Positions 17,948 through 26,902 of a stretch of DNA of 64,000 nt are shown one piece after another (position 1 is the stretch's first letter; each line of letters opens with the position of its first letter). A model generated the notes under the pieces. It did no database searches. It had not been told where the DNA came from and saw nothing but the letters and a program-made list of their open reading frames with translations. The stretch covers positions 124,001 to 188,000 of the forward strand of contig NZ_QOUX01000026.1 in NCBI RefSeq assembly GCF_004116265.1, written 5' to 3'. This DNA is from Anaerobacillus alkaliphilus. Lineage in GTDB: Bacteria; Bacillota; Bacilli; Bacillales; Anaerobacillaceae. Made by a program: the position numbers and the translations under genes.

Positions 17948-19132
17948 TTAAATCTTAGTTACTTCTTTTTGGCTCTTTATATTTAATAATAATGCAATAA
18001 ATAGATAGAAGTTTCCTTCAATTATAAAACTACCAGATATTATGAATCTAAGGAAAAAGGAGACAACAAATAATATTGACAATATTCTTAAACTCTTATC
18101 TCTTTTCAGTAGTGTGGTCTTAGCAATTAGTAGCAATAATAATATTATAAAAACTGCACCAAATATTAATCCAAAAGATAACAAAAGTTCGTAGAAGACA
18201 TTATGCACATACGATGCATTTACTACATATCTGTCCCAAAACAACCCATTGATACTAACACCCATATTCTCTATAGCGGAGCGAGCTTCAATGTAAATTT
18301 GAGTTCTTGCATTTGAATTAGTTAATTCGCCTTCCATAATCTTACTTAAAAATCTACTGTCATTTGCTATGGTTGAATTAGATAAAAAACTAGTTATCCA
18401 ATTATTTATTAGAAAGAAAACAAAGCCAAATAATAAAAATATAGTTAATTTAAGAAGCCTTGACGATCCTTTACTATAATTAAAAGTAATCATTTCATAT
18501 AGACATATAAACAATAAAAGAAACAGAATAGGACCCCTAGCTCCAAAAAACACCATACCAATAAGTCCAATTGCAAAAAAAACAAGATCAATTATACTTT
18601 TATTTTCGCGAAATGAATAGTATAAGATAGCTAAAAATGGTAATATAGAATAGGAAAAGGCCATATAACTTATATGCTCCTGTATACCAACCACTGTAAT
18701 GCCAAGAGTACTTATTATTACAGTTAATTTTCCATATTTGGGTGCTATTTTTTTAAAATCTTTCCAATCTGTTATTCCACTTATTAGAAAGATCGAAATT
18801 GGAATATAAAACAAATATATAATTAACATGTCAACGCTAACTAAATATTGTCTACTTGTCTCAAAAAAAATATAATGTAAAAAAAAGAATATTAAAAACA
18901 TAAAATACACTAGTAATCTTTTAATTGTTAAATTTCTATATTTTACCACATGATACATACAAATTATTAATACTACCAGATACAAAATTGAAGTAATAAT
19001 AGAGGTATTTGTAAGATTAATTATTTTTATTAGACTAGTATTAAGGATATTTAATAATGGACTAATAAAGATAACCAAAACTAGACAGTTCAAAAATGCA
19101 ATATTTTTCTTAGAATTAATATTATTATTCAC
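17948..19132 (-). CDS. Wzy-like O-antigen/capsule polymerase
   Basis: An integral membrane protein of 394 residues with about ten or more hydrophobic helices and little sequence conservation, as is usual for repeat-unit polymerases. A large polar, presumably extracellular loop (about 245-300, including NDSRFLSKIMEGE and NARTQIYIEARSA, followed by NASYVHNVFYELLLSFG) fits the Wzy_C/O-antigen ligase superfamily layout. The GTG start at 19132 follows GGGAG by 7 bp. The gene sits between glycosyltransferases and upstream of the flippase, completing a Wzx/Wzy-dependent pathway. Assignment as polymerase rather than ligase rests on context. Confidence 0.8.
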   Translation of the reverse strand: MNNNINSKKNIAFLNCLVLVIFISPLLNILNTSLIKIINLTNTSIITSILYLVVLIICMYHVVKYRNLTIKRLLVYFMFLIFFFLHYIFFETSRQYLVSVDMLIIYLFYIPISIFLISGITDWKDFKKIAPKYGKLTVIISTLGITVVGIQEHISYMAFSYSILPFLAILYYSFRENKSIIDLVFFAIGLIGMVFFGARGPILFLLLFICLYEMITFNYSKGSSRLLKLTIFLLFGFVFFLINNWITSFLSNSTIANDSRFLSKIMEGELTNSNARTQIYIEARSAIENMGVSINGLFWDRYVVNASYVHNVFYELLLSFGLIFGAVFIILLLLLIAKTTLLKRDKSLRILSILFVVSFFLRFIISGSFIIEGNFYLFIALLLNIKSQKEVTKI

Positions 19133-19207
19133 TATTACACTCCCAGGACATTTATATTATCTTTAGTAGATATTATTAGACACTAATAATATATCGTTTT
19201 ATAAATA

Positions 19208-20131
19208 TTACTTTAATAGAATGCCTTTAAGTTTGGTACCAATTATTCTCTCCAAAGAACGATAAATAGCATAATATAGAGTAAACGGGCTCCATAAAAC
19301 ACTTAAACATTTTTTTATTCCTTCTCTATATTGTTTATTTTTCAGGAGCGCATAACCTAACTCAAAATTATGCATTATATACATTCTTCTTTGTCTTCTG
19401 ATAGGAAGTGTATCTATTATTGGTTTAACTGAATTAAAAAAATCCTTTTTTACCTGCTTAAACCTTTCTACATTTGGTCTATTTTGCCCATCACTTATAT
19501 CAGCATTATGAAGAAATTCATTTACTAATTTAAGTTTATAACGATAAGTAAAATATGTGAGTAGTTGTAATTCTTGATGTCTATTTAATGTCTCATCAAA
19601 GTAACCAGTTTTATCTAGGGCTTCGTGTCTTAGAAGCAATGTACTAGTCCCCACTTCAATTCGTCTTAATAAGATCTCTTCGTAAATCTTACCACTTTTG
19701 TACGGAAGGGAAATCCTAATAAATTTATCATTATTAAAGTATTTCTTCTTAGAGCTAACTCCCCCCCATGAATGATCTAGTTTAGATAGTACAGCAACTT
19801 GTCTTTCAATTTTATTCCGTTCCCAATAATTATCATCATCAAGAAATGCTACATACTCTCCTTTTGAGTGTTTTATTCCAACATTACGTGCAACTGCACC
19901 ATTTATATGCTTTTCCTGTTCAATTAATTTTAGACGGCAATCAGTAAATAATGAAATTATTTCTCTTAATTTAATCGAAAATTCATCGTCCTTCTCATTA
20001 TCATTTACTACTAATAATTCAATTTCTAAGTACGTTTGATTTAACACACTTTCAATAGCCCTCTTAAGTTTCTCTGCACGTTTGTATGACGGAATTATCA
20101 CGCTCACTAAGTTTTTTTGATATTTAGACAT
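19208..20131 (-). CDS. Family 2 glycosyltransferase
   Basis: A GT-A-fold glycosyltransferase of about 307 residues for repeat-unit assembly. Visible motifs are VSVIIPSYKRAEKLKRAI at the N-terminus, ESVLNQTY and LLVVNDN, then VARNVGIKHSKGEY and the metal-binding FLDDDNYW near 95. The C-terminal 80 residues are basic with an amphipathic or hydrophobic stretch (SVLWSPFTLYYAIY). The ATG at 20131 is preferred: AAGGA lies 9 bp upstream, whereas the TTG at 20140 touches that site directly. Donor and acceptor are unknown. Confidence 0.87.
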   Translation of the reverse strand: MSKYQKNLVSVIIPSYKRAEKLKRAIESVLNQTYLEIELLVVNDNEKDDEFSIKLREIISLFTDCRLKLIEQEKHINGAVARNVGIKHSKGEYVAFLDDDNYWERNKIERQVAVLSKLDHSWGGVSSKKKYFNNDKFIRISLPYKSGKIYEEILLRRIEVGTSTLLLRHEALDKTGYFDETLNRHQELQLLTYFTYRYKLKLVNEFLHNADISDGQNRPNVERFKQVKKDFFNSVKPIIDTLPIRRQRRMYIMHNFELGYALLKNKQYREGIKKCLSVLWSPFTLYYAIYRSLERIIGTKLKGILLK

Positions 20132-20488
20132 ATTATTCAATCCTTCTTTGATAAAGTTATATGTTTTAATGACAATATATTTTTGGTATCATGAAATCTT
20201 CTTTTTTAATCAAACCTACCAATAAATCTCTTTATAGGTTAACCCTATACAGTGCATTTTTTTCTTAATACCCAGTCACTAAATTACAAACATAAGGTCG
20301 ATTTTTTAGAATAACAAACTCCTGATATCTTCCTTAAAAGCTTCAAGTTATGATATTTTTTTAATAGGCTCTTCACTTCTCAAAAATTCCATTATTATAC
20401 ATAATCTAGACCTCTAGCAAGTTTCTACTAAATTGTAGCCATCACATAAGTAACTCTTCGTATTTTTTCAAATAGTTATCTTTAATCA
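20132..20488. other. AT-rich intergenic stretch without a recognisable gene
   Basis: This 357-bp gap between two minus-strand polysaccharide genes has no frame of useful length, no clear hairpin terminator and no recognisable mobile element. It may be decayed sequence left after gene exchange in the serotype-specific part of the locus. Confidence 0.5.
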
Positions 20489-21403
20489 TTACTCTTTAAT
20501 GATCTTTGAATAAGGCAATTCAAATAATTCACCCAAGTGGAAATCAAAACTATCTGGTGAAAATTTCACACACCCGCTCCATGGGTAAAATGTAATCTCA
20601 CCAAAATAAACCTTATTGTTTACCCAATAAAAATCAACCCTTACAAAAGGAAAATCTCTTGCAATGGATTCGGCTATTTCTATCATGTATTTTAATCCAT
20701 CTGGCTTAGGAATACTCTTACTTGCAATATTCCTTGCAGGTAGTTTACTTTTTATATCAAGTAAGTTCCATTCAATATCATAAAAATTTCTTTTATGTTC
20801 ACTATTTCTGTCTATATCCAACATAATATATTTTACGTTACCATTAAAACATAGAAACTTATAATCAAAAAGACTCTCATTAGGGTTAATGCTATCCTCA
20901 AGCATTTCCTCTATTACTATTTTATGCCTTATATTTTTGTACGCCCATTCTCTCCCCATAAGGACAGTATTTACAGTCTTCCATCTATTAATTGATTTCT
21001 CAATAGACTTAAGGTCAATATTTCCTTTATCTTTAATAAATAGATTAGTACCAGAACCTTTATTAGATTTTATTACAAAAGATTTAGGGAGTTTTTCAAA
21101 ATTAATATCCTCAAAACCATCTACAACTTGGTATAATTCAACAAGTGTATCTTTGTACCCTTTTGCAATAATATAATCCCTTACTCGGTATTTATCCGCA
21201 CATTGTGTCATTAATGCCGATCTATAATTTAACTTGTACCATTGTATTTTTTCTGTAAATCTCTGCGGGTTTTTTAAATCTAGTTTACGTCTCAATACTG
21301 TTCTATGTTGTAATTTAATAATTTGCTTATCAGTTAGAAAACTAAAAGTAAATTTTATAAACGCTTTAACAAAACTATTATTAACAAAATCCTTTAATTT
21401 CAT
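20489..21403 (-). CDS. TupA-like ATP-grasp family protein
   Basis: A cytoplasmic protein of 304 residues matching the TupA-like ATP-grasp family often found in capsule and teichuronopeptide loci, and probably forming an amide or ester link between a sugar acid and an amino compound. Typical segments are RFTEKIQWYKLN (about 45-56), DKYRVRDYI (about 67), the ATP-binding lysine region FVIKSNKGSGTN (about 110), FDYKFLCFNG (about 170), and the C-terminal VRVDFYWV followed by FGEITFYPWSG with acidic metal ligands. I chose the ATG at 21403 (GGAGG 6 bp upstream) over an ATG 16 codons earlier with no site. Alternatively it could act as a glycosyltransferase-like enzyme, as some databases name this family. 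Confidence 0.85.
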   Translation of the reverse strand: MKLKDFVNNSFVKAFIKFTFSFLTDKQIIKLQHRTVLRRKLDLKNPQRFTEKIQWYKLNYRSALMTQCADKYRVRDYIIAKGYKDTLVELYQVVDGFEDINFEKLPKSFVIKSNKGSGTNLFIKDKGNIDLKSIEKSINRWKTVNTVLMGREWAYKNIRHKIVIEEMLEDSINPNESLFDYKFLCFNGNVKYIMLDIDRNSEHKRNFYDIEWNLLDIKSKLPARNIASKSIPKPDGLKYMIEIAESIARDFPFVRVDFYWVNNKVYFGEITFYPWSGCVKFSPDSFDFHLGELFELPYSKIIKE

Positions 21404-21582
21404 CTTAGTCCTCCACAAACGTTTTTTCTTCCATTTGAAAAACAAGAACACAACTTATAATCAGATCAACATACGATACTATATTAGAAAATCAGTTAAG
21501 AAACTCCATTTACAAACTAACGTAATAATGTAATTAGCATTAACTAACAATAATGAAATAAAATAATTACACAATAACTTAT

Positions 21583-22398
21583 CTATCTTCTTCTGGGATC
21601 AAATTTCTTTAAAGCTCTACTAACGGGTCTCCTAAGTGTAGTTGGCAATATTCCTTTTAGAAACGCTACAGTTATACCTAGGTACGCAACCGGAGAAGCC
21701 TCTACTAATCTTGCTCCTTTATAGCCCATTATTGCCTGATTAACTTGTACTTTAAAATCATTTTTTCTAAAATACTCATTAGTGCACCTGTAATAAATTA
21801 TTGGTGTATCCATATTCGCAAATTTCAAATGAGCAGCACAACAACGAAACCACAAATCGTAATCTTGTCGTCTACGTAAGTTTCTATTGTACGAACCTGC
21901 TTTGATTATGGCATCTCTTCTAAACATAACTGAAGGGTGAATAAAAGGACATGTCCAAATCAATGATTTTATCTCTTTATGGCTTGTTGGTAGTTTCCTA
22001 AGCTCTATTTCATTCCCCTTCTCATTAATATCTAATACATAGCTCCCTAACACATCAATTTCCGGGTTATTCTTAATATAATCCAGTTGTAATTCTAGTC
22101 TATTTTTAAATGCTATATCATCTGCATCCATTCTTGCTATCCAATTACCTTTTGAAATTAAAACACCCTCTGCTAAATTGTAACTTAGTCCTCTATTTGT
22201 TTCATTAAGTACAAGATTTATTCTACTATCTTTTTTCTGATATTCTTTTAATATAGCTTTACTTCCATCATTGGAAGCATCATCAAAGATTAAAAACTCA
22301 AAATCACTATATGTTTGATTTAATATACTTTCGATACTTTCACGCAAGTATTTTTCTTCATTATATACGCTCATTAAAACAGTTATTTTTGGTCCCAT
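21583..22398 (-). CDS. Family 2 glycosyltransferase
   Basis: A 271-residue GT-A-fold glycosyltransferase. The start ITVLMSVYNEEKYLRESI, the ESILNQTYSDF segment, the FDDASNDGS motif and the metal-binding RMDADD near 95 are all characteristic, as is CPFIHPSVMFRR near 150 followed by RRRQDYDLWFR. A GGAGG site lies 4 bp before the ATG. It is likely to add one of the early sugars, since it sits close to the initiating transferase gene, but its specificity cannot be predicted. Confidence 0.88.
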   Translation of the reverse strand: MGPKITVLMSVYNEEKYLRESIESILNQTYSDFEFLIFDDASNDGSKAILKEYQKKDSRINLVLNETNRGLSYNLAEGVLISKGNWIARMDADDIAFKNRLELQLDYIKNNPEIDVLGSYVLDINEKGNEIELRKLPTSHKEIKSLIWTCPFIHPSVMFRRDAIIKAGSYNRNLRRRQDYDLWFRCCAAHLKFANMDTPIIYYRCTNEYFRKNDFKVQVNQAIMGYKGARLVEASPVAYLGITVAFLKGILPTTLRRPVSRALKKFDPRRR

Positions 22399-22444
22399 TA
22401 TTCCTCCATAGGTAGAAAGAATTCAATCCAATAGATTCGGAAGA

Positions 22445-23314
22445 TTATAATTCAGTCTCCCTTATTGAATCGTTGAAATTTCTTATTGTATAGTTATCTT
22501 TATAGTTACTTAAACCTTGGTCATAAACTAGACTTCCAAATACTTTATTTACCATTCCAATTCTACGCCCCATCGCATAAATGATAGGGTTAAAAAACTT
22601 TGTCAATCTAATTTTATTTCCATGAGCTTCAGCAATCATTTTAACCAATTCACTTGTCTTTACGTATTCAGCATTTTGTGGGAAGAATAATCCGCTATCT
22701 TTGCTATCCACTAAAAGTCGTATAAATTCACAAAGATTATCTATATAAATCATGCTACGCTGATTTTCGATGTTGGGAAAAATCGGTAACTTTCTAGCTA
22801 CCTTTGCAAGCTTAGGGTAGTTTCCTTTTGACTCCTTACCATAAATCATTGGTGGCCTTATAATTGCAACTTTAAATTTATCGCTTGCTAACTGCTTAAT
22901 ACCTTCCTCTGCCAGCAATTTACTATTACCATAAAAGTTTGCAGGTTTAGGCACTGTTTTTACATCAATAATTCTAGGTTTGTTAATTTGACTACTATCA
23001 CCGTAAACAATAATACTGCTCAAAAAAATGAATTGCTTAACCCCTTCATCTTTCGCCTTTTGAGCAGTTTCTATCGTCAAATCGCGATTTACCTTATAAT
23101 ATTGTTGCTCCATCTTAGGATCAGGATTTGAATCGACATGTGCTATCCCTACTGTATGGAGCACTACATCATACCCCTTGAATGAGCTTTCCTTCCACCT
23201 ATCATCTCTCAAGCTAATTGAATCGAAAGAATACTTATCCGGATATTGGGATAACCACTTAATGAATGAAGTACCTACATAACTATTAGCTCCTGTTACA
23301 AGTATTTTTTTCAT
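22445..23314 (-). CDS. NAD-dependent sugar epimerase/dehydratase (extended SDR)
   Basis: A cytoplasmic nucleotide-sugar modifying enzyme of 289 residues. The Rossmann motif is VTGANSYVG at the N-terminus, the catalytic pair is YGNSK near 147, and IRPPMIYG near 175 is typical of extended SDR enzymes. ATGA overlap with the initiating transferase gene (23311-23314) indicates translational coupling. Such pairs often convert UDP-GlcNAc or a 4-keto intermediate into the first sugar of the repeat unit (compare the WbpV/WbpL-type pairs); the exact reaction is not determined by sequence. Confidence 0.85.
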   Translation of the reverse strand: MKKILVTGANSYVGTSFIKWLSQYPDKYSFDSISLRDDRWKESSFKGYDVVLHTVGIAHVDSNPDPKMEQQYYKVNRDLTIETAQKAKDEGVKQFIFLSSIIVYGDSSQINKPRIIDVKTVPKPANFYGNSKLLAEEGIKQLASDKFKVAIIRPPMIYGKESKGNYPKLAKVARKLPIFPNIENQRSMIYIDNLCEFIRLLVDSKDSGLFFPQNAEYVKTSELVKMIAEAHGNKIRLTKFFNPIIYAMGRRIGMVNKVFGSLVYDQGLSNYKDNYTIRNFNDSIRETEL

Positions 23315-23970
23315 TTTGAAACAGTCTCCTCTTTTGTAGCAGCTACCTCTTTAGATCCTGGATTAATACCAACTAAGCACTTGTTAACGTATCTATCTTC
23401 TCCTAATAAAACAACGCCAACAGTTCTAAATATTATCTTTATATCTAGCCACACACTAAAATTCTCAACATAATAAACATCAAACTTGTATCTATCTTCT
23501 AAGGAAAGATAGATATTGCCGCTAACTTGCGCTAAGCCTGTCATACCCGGATGCATGTTAAGCCTTTTTGAAATTTCAGCATCGTAATCTGCAAGGGATG
23601 CAATTCTTTCAGGTCTTGGCCCAACTAGACTCATTTCACCCTTTAACACATTTAATACTTGAGGAATTTCATCTATCTTCGTTCTTCTAAGTAGCTTTCC
23701 AATTGCAGTGACACGGTCATCGTCTTTCATTACTTCTTGACCCTTAACCATTTTTTCTGATCCCGGTTTCATCGTACGAAATTTATAAACTTTAAAAATT
23801 CGTTGGTTTAATCCCGGTCGTTCTTGTAAGAAAAGTACAGGACCTTTAGAAGTGGCCTTTATTAACACAGCTACTATAAGCCAAAGAGGTAAAAATACTA
23901 AAAATACTATTAAGGAAACCACAATATCAATTAAGCGTTTAATATATCTCTCAAACTTTTTTCCTTCCAT
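23311..23970 (-). CDS. Initiating undecaprenyl-phosphate sugar-1-phosphate transferase
   Basis: A membrane-associated bacterial sugar transferase (WcaJ/WbaP C-terminal-type, polyprenol phosphoglycosyl transferase) of 219 residues that starts the repeat unit by moving a sugar-1-phosphate onto undecaprenyl phosphate. The family pattern is complete: KRLIDIVVSL and one reentrant hydrophobic segment, GPVLFLQERPGLN, VYKFRTM, RTKIDEIPQVLNVLKGEMS and LVGPRPE. The acidic-arginine core (DEIPQ, GPRPE) is intact. The ATG overlaps the stop of the upstream formyltransferase gene by one base (TAATG), so translation is coupled. Confidence 0.93.
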   Translation of the reverse strand: MEGKKFERYIKRLIDIVVSLIVFLVFLPLWLIVAVLIKATSKGPVLFLQERPGLNQRIFKVYKFRTMKPGSEKMVKGQEVMKDDDRVTAIGKLLRRTKIDEIPQVLNVLKGEMSLVGPRPERIASLADYDAEISKRLNMHPGMTGLAQVSGNIYLSLEDRYKFDVYYVENFSVWLDIKIIFRTVGVVLLGEDRYVNKCLVGINPGSKEVAATKEETVSK

Positions 23971-24794
23971 TACAATCCCTCAATCTCATATTCAATAGGA
24001 ATTAAATACCCATCACTAAGTTTTATTCCATCATCGTTTTTATCTGTTTTTGCTGACCATATTCTAATTGTCTTATCCCCATCTTTATAAAAAGCTCCTG
24101 GATACGGATGTGTAACAGCTCTGACCAACTTATCAGTTTCATCAATAGTCATGCTACTTAAAATCTCACCATCTTCTGGCTTTCTCCCCGGCCATTCAGT
24201 AGCATCCGCGTCATTTTGCTTTGTAAGTTTAATGATGTTATTTACGATATCATCCCAATACTTTGCAATAAGAGTAATGTGCATATCGTCCACTTTCTGA
24301 TAAAGCTCAGTTGCTGTAGTGTTCTGATCTAGTTTAATAACCCCTTGACCGATAATATCACCGGTATCAACACCTTGATCCAACTTAAACATAGTTACAC
24401 CAGTTTCATCTAAACCTTTAATAATTGCCCATGGTATTGCCGCTCTTCCTCTACCAACTGGCAATAAAGTGGGATGCATACCGATGCAACCATGCGTAGG
24501 TGTTTCGAGTACATCTTTCCTAGCAATTTGCGACCAACCAATAATAAACAACCAATCAATCTGGTGTTCTTTTAAAGCAATAAGAACCTCTTGATCGTTG
24601 ATATTATCTATCTTCAAGAGGGGCGCATTATGTTCAGTTGCGATTTCATCTAAATAAATTCTACCTGCCTTAAACTTAGCTTTCTCATCCTTTAATGTAA
24701 TAAGTAAATCTAAGTTTCCACCAATTCGATATATTTCTTCAATGCAACTTAGGCCTAATTGTACGCAAGTTGCGAATGCTATTTTTTTCTTCAA
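23970..24794 (-). CDS. Formyltransferase-fold protein, probable sugar N-formyltransferase
   Basis: A 274-residue protein of the methionyl-tRNA formyltransferase fold. The catalytic-loop region MHPTLLPVGRGRAAIPWAI (about 103-121) and DQGVDTGDIIGQG (about 140) are clear, giving the family His and Asp. The asparagine that normally sits two residues before this His in Fmt and ArnA appears to be glycine here (CIGMHP). The TTG start at 24794 follows AGGGTGA by about 6 bp. It lies directly after a PIG-L deacetylase and is coupled to the initiating transferase, so the likely job is N-formylation of an amino sugar freed by the deacetylase. True tRNA formyltransferase is unlikely in this context. Confidence 0.8.
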   Translation of the reverse strand: MKKKIAFATCVQLGLSCIEEIYRIGGNLDLLITLKDEKAKFKAGRIYLDEIATEHNAPLLKIDNINDQEVLIALKEHQIDWLFIIGWSQIARKDVLETPTHGCIGMHPTLLPVGRGRAAIPWAIIKGLDETGVTMFKLDQGVDTGDIIGQGVIKLDQNTTATELYQKVDDMHITLIAKYWDDIVNNIIKLTKQNDADATEWPGRKPEDGEILSSMTIDETDKLVRAVTHPYPGAFYKDGDKTIRIWSAKTDKNDDGIKLSDGYLIPIEYEIEGL

Positions 24795-24814
24795 CTTATC
24801 TCACCCTCTCTAAT

Positions 24815-25495
24815 CTAGAATCCACGTCTAAATACACTTTCAAAAGCCTCAGCATAAACCATCCCTGCTTGTCCACCACGGTAAGCAGCTAAGCCTTTGA
24901 TTGCTTCATTACTTCTAGGATGAGGATAATCTCTCATTACTCCACGATACTGGGCTAGAGCCTCTATCTTTTTATCAACACTTTCTTCACCAACTTCTAT
25001 AAATGTGTTTGGTGAAAACTGATTCATCGTTTTGTTTAGTCCCCATTCTGTAGATGATGGTACTTCCATGAAGAGTATTTCTTTTAATGGTTTTACATCA
25101 CTTCTACGTTGGAATAACCTAGATGCTGCTTGGCAAGCAAGAGAAGTGTGTAGGTGATCGTTATTTAAATCCGCTGGGTGATGGGTGAAAATTACATCCG
25201 CACCAGTCTCAATAATTGCATTTTCAATAAACTGTACAAGTTTTAAATGTGGGACCATGTTAAACTCAATGTTTGGAAAGTCGCCCGTAATGACTCTATC
25301 AACACCTAAAATATTCATAGAACTATTTACATCTTCATTTAACTCTACCGTGCTCGGTCTGAAGTTTCTAGCATTAACATCACCTGAAAGGATGCAGACA
25401 TTTACGGAATGCCCTTCTTGTGCTAACTTATACATAGTAGCACCCGCTCCTAAAACTTCATCATCTGGATGTGCAATAACAACTAAATATGACAT
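24815..25495 (-). CDS. PIG-L/LmbE family N-acetyl-sugar deacetylase
   Basis: A zinc-dependent deacetylase of 226 residues that removes N-acetyl groups from GlcNAc-type substrates. Metal-binding motifs are AHPDDE near residue 8 and HHPADLNNDH near 105. A GAGG site precedes the ATG by 8 bp. It is followed 20 bp later by the formyltransferase gene; together they could swap an acetyl for a formyl group on the sugar that the next enzyme puts on the lipid carrier. Substrate choice is an inference from neighbours. Confidence 0.88.
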   Translation of the reverse strand: MSYLVVIAHPDDEVLGAGATMYKLAQEGHSVNVCILSGDVNARNFRPSTVELNEDVNSSMNILGVDRVITGDFPNIEFNMVPHLKLVQFIENAIIETGADVIFTHHPADLNNDHLHTSLACQAASRLFQRRSDVKPLKEILFMEVPSSTEWGLNKTMNQFSPNTFIEVGEESVDKKIEALAQYRGVMRDYPHPRSNEAIKGLAAYRGGQAGMVYAEAFESVFRRGF

Positions 25496-25832
25496 ATCAA
25501 TTACCTCGCTTATGTTTTTAATCTATGCTTTAATAATTTCTTTAGTAACTTAGTACTTAATTAAAACTCATTCCAACCAACTACTAACCTACTAAACCTC
25601 ATCTATTATCAATAGCCACCTCGTAATATCTATTCAATCAGTAACATTCAATCATGAAGTTGTTTCACTTTGGTGCTAATTTCAACCGTGTTTCTTCCTA
25701 TTTAAATACCACTCAATCGAACCTTAAAAACTACTAAGAACTCTCAAAACCCTTATTCGCCAAGGCTTCCAGCACCTTATCTGATCACGATAGTCAGTTC
25801 CCTTTAACAATTAAAATAGATCTTTCCAAAAT
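25496..25832. other. Intergenic stretch without a recognisable gene
   Basis: About 340 bp between the gtaB terminator region and the deacetylase gene. I see no frame with a ribosome binding site and no convincing -35/-10 pair, although downstream genes need either a promoter here or read-through from gtaB. Confidence 0.5.
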
Positions 25833-25904
25833 TAAAAGCTCGAAGAGCAAAATCAGGAAACAAGCCGGCAAGCAATATTTTTATTACTAAGCTAACCGGC
25901 TAGC
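25833..25904 (-). terminator. Two successive hairpins downstream of gtaB
   Basis: On the minus strand an AGCCGG/CCGGCT hairpin (25863-25901) immediately follows the gtaB stop. It is followed by a compact GCTC-TTC-GAGC stem (25838-25848) and a TTTT run. The second is a relative of the hairpin downstream of the EpsC-like gene. Together they should stop much of the transcription entering the deacetylase/formyltransferase genes unless it is antiterminated. Confidence 0.7.
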
Positions 25905-25912
25905 CCTCAAAA

Positions 25913-26800
25913 CTATTTAACAGTAAACTTACTATTTTCAAGCATCTCTTCCAAAAACGGAATTAACTCATCCCTCAACTCAGGATTACTCAGAGCGAAT
26001 TCAATTGTCGTCTTAACAAACCCAATCTTCTCTCCAACATCATATCGCTTACCCTCAAAGTCATATGCAAACACACGCTGAATTTCATTCAATCTCTGAA
26101 TAGCATCAGTTAACTGGATCTCACCGCCAGCACCTAATTCTTGCTGCTCTAAAAACATAAAAATTTCTGGAGTTAAAATATAACGTCCCATAATCGCTAA
26201 ATTCGATGGTGCAGTACCCTGAGCAGGTTTTTCAACAAATTGATTTACACTATAACGTCTTCCGATTTGAGCTAGCGGATCAACAATTCCATATCGATGC
26301 GTTTCATTTTCTGGTACCGTTTGAACACCAATAACTGACGCTCTCGTTTCCTCATATTGTTCAATTAACTGCTGTAACCCCGGCTTTTCAGCTTGTACAA
26401 TATCGTCACCAAGCAATACAGCAAACGGCTCGTCACCAATAAACTTACGTGCGCACCAAACCGCATGCCCTAAACCTTTCGCTTCCTTTTGACGAATATA
26501 ATGAATATCAACCATGTTCGAAGATTTTCTTACTTCACGAAGAAGTTCTACCTTACCCTTCTCCATTAAGTTTTGCTCTAATTCAAATGCCATATCAAAA
26601 TGGTCTTCAATTGCACGTTTCCCCTTACCGGTTACAATAATAATATCCTCAATACCTGAAGCCATTGCCTCTTCAACAATGTATTGAATTGTCGGTTTAT
26701 CAACAATTGGCAACATCTCCTTTGGCATCGCCTTAGTTGCTGGCAAGAATCTTGTCCCTAGACCTGCAGCAGGAATAATTGCCTTTCGTACCTTCTTCAT
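25913..26800 (-). CDS. gtaB: UTP-glucose-1-phosphate uridylyltransferase
   Basis: A cytoplasmic nucleotidyltransferase that makes UDP-glucose from UTP and glucose-1-phosphate. The 295 residues agree with GtaB/GalU. The N-terminal signature [19 protein letters not shown] and [16 protein letters not shown] are intact, as are LLGDDIV near 130 and FVEKPAQG near 190. GAGG lies 9 bp before the ATG. The product feeds the UDP-glucose dehydrogenase at the far end of the same locus. Bacilli often carry a second housekeeping gtaB, so this may be a locus-dedicated copy. Confidence 0.95.
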   Translation of the reverse strand: MKKVRKAIIPAAGLGTRFLPATKAMPKEMLPIVDKPTIQYIVEEAMASGIEDIIIVTGKGKRAIEDHFDMAFELEQNLMEKGKVELLREVRKSSNMVDIHYIRQKEAKGLGHAVWCARKFIGDEPFAVLLGDDIVQAEKPGLQQLIEQYEETRASVIGVQTVPENETHRYGIVDPLAQIGRRYSVNQFVEKPAQGTAPSNLAIMGRYILTPEIFMFLEQQELGAGGEIQLTDAIQRLNEIQRVFAYDFEGKRYDVGEKIGFVKTTIEFALSNPELRDELIPFLEEMLENSKFTVK

Positions 26801-26860
26801 CTTACACGTCCTCTCTTAATTACTATTAGCTTAGTAATACTTTGTTGTTATATCAACTAC

Positions 26861-26881
26861 TAAAAAAAAGCTCGAAGAGCT
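26861..26881 (-). terminator. Compact terminator AGCTC-TTC-GAGCT plus T-run
   Basis: On the minus strand a five-base-pair stem with a three-base loop is followed directly by seven T. It lies just downstream of the EpsC-like gene (stop at 26903) and upstream of gtaB. The short stem suggests moderate efficiency. A sister hairpin lies after gtaB, and the bare palindrome recurs at 34306-34318. Confidence 0.75.
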
Positions 26882-26902
26882 AAATCTAACCCTAACCCCA
26901 AC

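Noticed and set aside
23970-24794. Methionyl-tRNA formyltransferase (fmt)
   Set aside because: The catalytic Asn appears replaced, it sits among sugar genes, and fmt normally lies next to def/priA-type housekeeping genes.
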